Source: Bryobacterales bacterium
GTDB taxonomy: Bacteria; Cyanobacteriota; Vampirovibrionia; Obscuribacterales; Obscuribacteraceae
NCBI GenBank assembly: GCA_903970295.1
Contig: CAJCHQ010000170.1
Location: 1 to 8,836, forward strand
Direction of reading: 5' to 3'
DNA length: 8,836 bases
Both the position numbers and the translations under genes were made by a program. Under the pieces are notes generated by a model that saw only the letters and a list, made by a program, of their open reading frames with translations, was not told the origin of the DNA and made no database searches. Shown in pieces: positions 6,552 through 8,836 of this stretch (position 1 is the stretch's first letter; every line of letters begins with the position of its first letter).

Positions 6552-8276
6552 TTAGCTCGCTACGTAAGGTGTGTAACTGGCCGCGTAGACAGTAGCGACG
6601 CTACCGGCTCCGCCGTCAGGCTCCGAGGATTCGGCACCAATGCCAAAAGATTCATTAGAGCCGCCGTTTGCTGCATCAGGTCCGACGTTGTTATTTGCCG
6701 AATATACTTCTTGCAGTGGCGCCGCGCCCACACCGCCGGCGTTTACATACTCGGTCAGCGTCGGCACTCCGTTGACCGGCTCCCATACGGCGGTGTAAGT
6801 ATTCTCCTTAGTAGGATCGACGCCGCTTATGGCATTCGTCTGTGATTCGTTTTGACCGTTGGTGCCCCAGTGCAGAGTACCGATTTGATTTCCCGCATAG
6901 TTTTCCCATAAGTCGATTTCTTGACCAGTCGTTGTTGAATGTCCTGAAGTATCACCGGGCCACTGGTTAGTGGCCGGCCACAGCGCTACGTAATCGCCCG
7001 AGCCGGGACCGTCTTGCGTGCCGCCGTCTCCGCCCTGGCTGGCGAAGGATGCTGTCATTGTGTAGACACCATAGCCTGAGCCTGCCTGCGCTCCATTATC
7101 CGATTGCATGAAACCGGCTTGGGCTACGTTCGGTTCTCCCGGTTGCGCGGAAATCGAGACACTGCCGTTTGAGTTAATCGTGTCTCCGCCCCATTGCACA
7201 GGAAATAGTTGATTGAGAGTGGCTTGGGATGTGCCGGCGTTGTCGAAATTGGCTGACCAGCCGCCGGGAACACTCGCTCCGCCTTCGCTCAGAGAGACGC
7301 CGTTGGCTCCAGTAGGTGTGGTGCCGCCGCTGTTTGGGTTAGCATCAGCACCGGTCGCATCTCCAATCACATTTTGTAATGCCTGGGCGTCGGCTGCATT
7401 ATTTCCTGCTTGCTTAAATTGCTGCACAGCCGAAGTAAGTAAGGTCGGATCATCTGGGTACGTGCCGAGACTTTTAGTGTCGGCGGAAGCAATCTGTTCA
7501 AATTGTGAATAGCTCTGGGCCGACACGTGATTGTAGGCATTATTGAAGACCGTGGCGACCATCTGATCCTCACCCTGAGGACTTTGAGGATTGGTCATCG
7601 CTTGAATCGTCGCATCATTTTGGGGCGCATAGTTTGAGACATAATTGTCTCCGTCAGTGGTGATTGCTGCTTTTGTGGCGTTAGTTGCTGCTGTTACATC
7701 AGCTGCACTGCTAGTGGTGCTCAGCTGTCCGGCCGCGTTATTCAACAACGACGTGTCATCGGCGAATTGACCGCTTTTAAGGTTGCTCTGGAAGTTCTGA
7801 TTGACGGCGTTTTCAAATTGGCTAAAGCCGGCCTGGGTCATCTGTCCACTAGAGACTGCATCCTGCGCATTCGTCAGTGCCACTGCGAGCGTCGGATCCG
7901 TATCTGTGAAGCCCTTGATGATGGCATCAGGCGCGCTGCTGCCGCTACTCAAGTTGTTTATGAATTTGGTCAGGTCCGTGTTCAGATTAGAGACTGATTG
8001 GCCAAGATTTGCCCAGATACCTCCATCTGCGGCTAAACTTGTTGACAGATTGCTGAGGTCCTTTTGAAGCGGCGTAATGTCAGACGTTAATTGCTGAATA
8101 GATAGGTTCGGCAAATATTGATCGCCCGTGTTCGACGGAGCTGCCGCAAGGGCTTCGGGCGAAGCAGTTGTGGCGGCAAGATTGACTAAATTAAGTTGCG
8201 GATTTAAGGCTGTTTTTTCCGAAGATGTTTTGGTTGTGCTGTCTAAGGCCGATGGGGTTGTAGATTCAAGCGACAT
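6552..8276 (-). CDS. GH16-domain protein with duplicated N-terminal module; Arg- and Cys-free, probably secreted
   Basis: A 574-residue protein. The C-terminal part (about 335-574) looks like a glycoside hydrolase family 16 beta-glucanase/lectin fold: a YGVYTMTASF strand (402-411), DYVALWPATNQWPG (428-441), the catalytic ExDxxE motif as EIDLWE (453-458; Glu453 nucleophile, Asp455, Glu458 acid/base), then TLHWG and NTYTAVWEP. The substrate is probably a beta-1,3 or mixed-linkage glucan, or a galactan. The N-terminal part is not recognised. It has Ser/Thr/Ala/Asn-rich helices, a coiled-coil-like stretch near 60-112, and two copies of a module of about 90 residues. The protein has no Arg, no Cys, only ten Lys and about fifty acidic residues, and no Sec signal peptide. 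This suggests export by a type I-like system, though no RTX nonapeptides are seen. The ATG at 8276 is chosen for its AGGAGG site; an ATG at 8336 with AGGA would add 20 residues. No helper gene is adjacent. Confidence 0.8.
   Translation of the reverse strand: MSLESTTPSALDSTTKTSSEKTALNPQLNLVNLAATTASPEALAAAPSNTGDQYLPNLSIQQLTSDITPLQKDLSNLSTSLAADGGIWANLGQSVSNLNTDLTKFINNLSSGSSAPDAIIKGFTDTDPTLAVALTNAQDAVSSGQMTQAGFSQFENAVNQNFQSNLKSGQFADDTSLLNNAAGQLSTTSSAADVTAATNATKAAITTDGDNYVSNYAPQNDATIQAMTNPQSPQGEDQMVATVFNNAYNHVSAQSYSQFEQIASADTKSLGTYPDDPTLLTSAVQQFKQAGNNAADAQALQNVIGDATGADANPNSGGTTPTGANGVSLSEGGASVPGGWSANFDNAGTSQATLNQLFPVQWGGDTINSNGSVSISAQPGEPNVAQAGFMQSDNGAQAGSGYGVYTMTASFASQGGDGGTQDGPGSGDYVALWPATNQWPGDTSGHSTTTGQEIDLWENYAGNQIGTLHWGTNGQNESQTNAISGVDPTKENTYTAVWEPVNGVPTLTEYVNAGGVGAAPLQEVYSANNNVGPDAANGGSNESFGIGAESSEPDGGAGSVATVYAASYTPYVAS
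7353..7616 (-). repeat. Internal protein module, copy B, of the GH16 protein
   Basis: This codes for residues 221 to about 308. Landmarks are DATI at the start, YSQFE (256-260), YPDDPTLL (273-280) and AAD (294-296), in the same order and spacing as copy A with a gap of about three residues. I do not recognise this module as a named domain. Confidence 0.5.
7662..7928 (-). repeat. Internal protein module, copy A, of the GH16 protein
   Basis: This codes for residues 117 to about 205 of the 574-residue protein. Landmarks shared with copy B are DAII at the start, FSQFE (151-155), FADDTSLL (171-178) and AAD (191-193). The two copies are offset by 102-105 residues throughout. The similarity is at protein level; the DNA has diverged. 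Confidence 0.5.
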
Positions 8277-8284
8277 GAAGTAGT

Positions 8285-8290
8285 CCTCCT
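8285..8290 (-). promoter_or_regulatory. Ribosome binding site AGGAGG of the GH16 gene
   Basis: Read on the minus strand, AGGAGG stands eight bases before the ATG at 8276, the best site near this gene. It decides the start over the in-frame ATG at 8336, which has only AGGA (8341-8344) at four bases. Confidence 0.65.
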
Positions 8291-8545
8291 GGGGCGGAGC
8301 ACAAAGATTTAGCGCAGCGAAGTGCACTGCTGACATTTTTTCCTGGCAATAGGCGCGGAGGGTTGAGCGACCCTTGTTCAGACCAGTCGCAAGGAAGATG
8401 GCTTTCTTTGTTTTTTGATTGTCAAAATGTGATCAGGCGTGAAAAGGCAGGGATGCGGATTGGGAAGCGGACTGAATAATCTCTAGACCTTAGTTGCCGT
8501 TTGTCACATATTTGTCACTAGCACAAGCGGATACCGGAAGCAATA
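8291..8545. promoter_or_regulatory. Intergenic region upstream of the GH16 gene
   Basis: About 255 bases without a supported gene. It holds a small inverted repeat, AGGGT/ACCCT (8359-8363 and 8370-8374, six-base loop), in what would be the 5' untranslated region of the GH16 gene. It also holds TTGATTGTCAA at 8415-8425 and a direct repeat of TTTGTCAC at 8500-8507 and 8511-8518. On the minus strand the repeat reads GTGACA, a fair -35 match, but no good -10 follows at the right distance. The junction with the transposase remnant lies somewhere to the right of this repeat. Confidence 0.35.
8500..8518 (-). promoter_or_regulatory. Direct repeat TTTGTCAC, 11-bp spacing, possible activator/operator site
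   Basis: Two identical 8-mers start 11 bases apart, about one helical turn, so a regulator could bind both on the same face. Their position, 224-242 bases upstream of the GH16 start codon, suits an upstream activator site. They could instead belong to the end of the degraded insertion element. Confidence 0.3.
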
Positions 8546-8836
8546 ATGGGGAGCGAAGATGAACAGCCCGGTGCAGTCAGACCACGAGCGAAAAATAAGC
8601 GAGTTTGGGCAAGCGTTGAGCGAGATCCTAAAGACGTGACGGATGAAATGGTCGAAGCTCTTTCCCGCGACCCAGAAAGACTGCGCCGCTGGGCGGTATT
8701 ACTCGATGGACAAGCATCGCAATTGAGTAATGTGCGTGCGTCCATATCTCGGAACAGAGTAAAAGGCGTGACCATCATTCTAGATTTCGTTCATGTGCTC
8801 GAATACCTCTGGGAAGCTGCTTTTTGTTTTGCACCT
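8522..8836 (+). mobile_element. Remnant of an ISKra4-family insertion sequence
   Basis: The transposase-like frame defines the remnant. Its left limit is uncertain, between 8522 (first codon after the in-frame stop) and 8546. No terminal inverted repeat or target-site duplication is recognised at the left side, as expected after loss of the 5' end. The right end lies outside the window. Confidence 0.55.
8546..8836 (+). CDS. ISKra4-family transposase, central fragment (5' truncated, runs off the window)
   Basis: The frame is open for 97 codons from the ATG at 8546 to the last base of the window; an in-frame TAG at 8519-8521 closes it upstream. The translation shows features typical of ISKra4 transposases: KRVWASVERDP (18-28), SRDPERLRRWAVLLDGQ (40-56) and VTIILDFVHVLEYLWEAAF (75-93). 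Asp54 (LLDGQ) and Asp80 (ILDFVHVLEYLW) are probably the first two residues of the DDE-type catalytic set; the third would lie beyond the window. In full-length members this block comes after a long N-terminal region that is absent here, because the bases before 8546 are non-coding upstream sequence of the GH16 gene. This is therefore a truncated copy and probably non-functional, although GGAAG at 8536-8540 could serve as a chance ribosome binding site. Whether the 3' part is intact cannot be seen. Confidence 0.75.
   Translation, partial: MGSEDEQPGAVRPRAKNKRVWASVERDPKDVTDEMVEALSRDPERLRRWAVLLDGQASQLSNVRASISRNRVKGVTIILDFVHVLEYLWEAAFCFAP

Noticed and set aside
7213..7512. 99-codon open frame on the plus strand
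   Set aside because: It lies within the GH16 gene on the opposite strand; no start signal and no recognisable product.
8277..8336. Upstream ATG at 8336 as GH16 start (594 residues)
   Set aside because: AGGA at four bases is weaker than AGGAGG at eight bases before 8276, and the extra 20 residues do not form a signal peptide. It remains possible.
8518..8778. 86-codon open frame on the minus strand
   Set aside because: Antisense to the transposase fragment, whose plus-strand translation has clear ISKra4 family motifs.

Overview
The window reads as an ordinary chromosomal segment of a bacterium with roughly balanced base composition and Shine-Dalgarno-led genes. Two exported-type proteins and an ISKra4-type transposase remnant are present. 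The style (long TPR proteins with signal peptides, moderate GC) would fit a Melainabacteria/Obscuribacterales-like lineage, but that is only a guess; nothing here fixes the taxon.

Left part (1-5292, all + strand): four genes of reductive pyrimidine catabolism. In order they are an AGXT2-like class III aminotransferase, a beta-ureidopropionase of the nitrilase superfamily, and the two subunits of NAD-dependent dihydropyrimidine dehydrogenase, PreT and PreA. PreT/PreA reduce uracil or thymine to the dihydro-base, and beta-ureidopropionase releases beta-alanine (or beta-aminoisobutyrate), CO2 and ammonia. The aminotransferase would pass the amino group on, giving malonate semialdehyde or its methyl derivative. 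The middle enzyme, dihydropyrimidinase, is not in the window. The gap between beta-ureidopropionase and preT (2356-2467) is packed with overlapping inverted repeats.

Middle (5289-6524, + strand): a Sec-signal, TPR-rich protein whose TTG start overlaps the preA stop codon, so it is probably the last gene of the same transcript although it has no obvious catabolic role.

Right part (6552-8276, - strand, convergent): a 574-residue protein with a C-terminal GH16-type beta-glucanase domain (EIDLWE motif) and an unrecognised N-terminal half. The N-terminal half holds two copies of a module of about 90 residues. The whole protein contains no arginine and no cysteine and is strongly acidic, with no Sec signal peptide, which suggests a non-Sec export route such as type I secretion. 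Upstream lies a non-coding region with an 11-bp-spaced direct repeat. After it, at 8546 to the window edge (+ strand), comes the central part of an ISKra4-family transposase that lacks its N-terminal region.

The most unusual item is the Arg-free, Cys-free GH16 protein with its duplicated N-terminal module. The pyrimidine cluster is well explained by known families.
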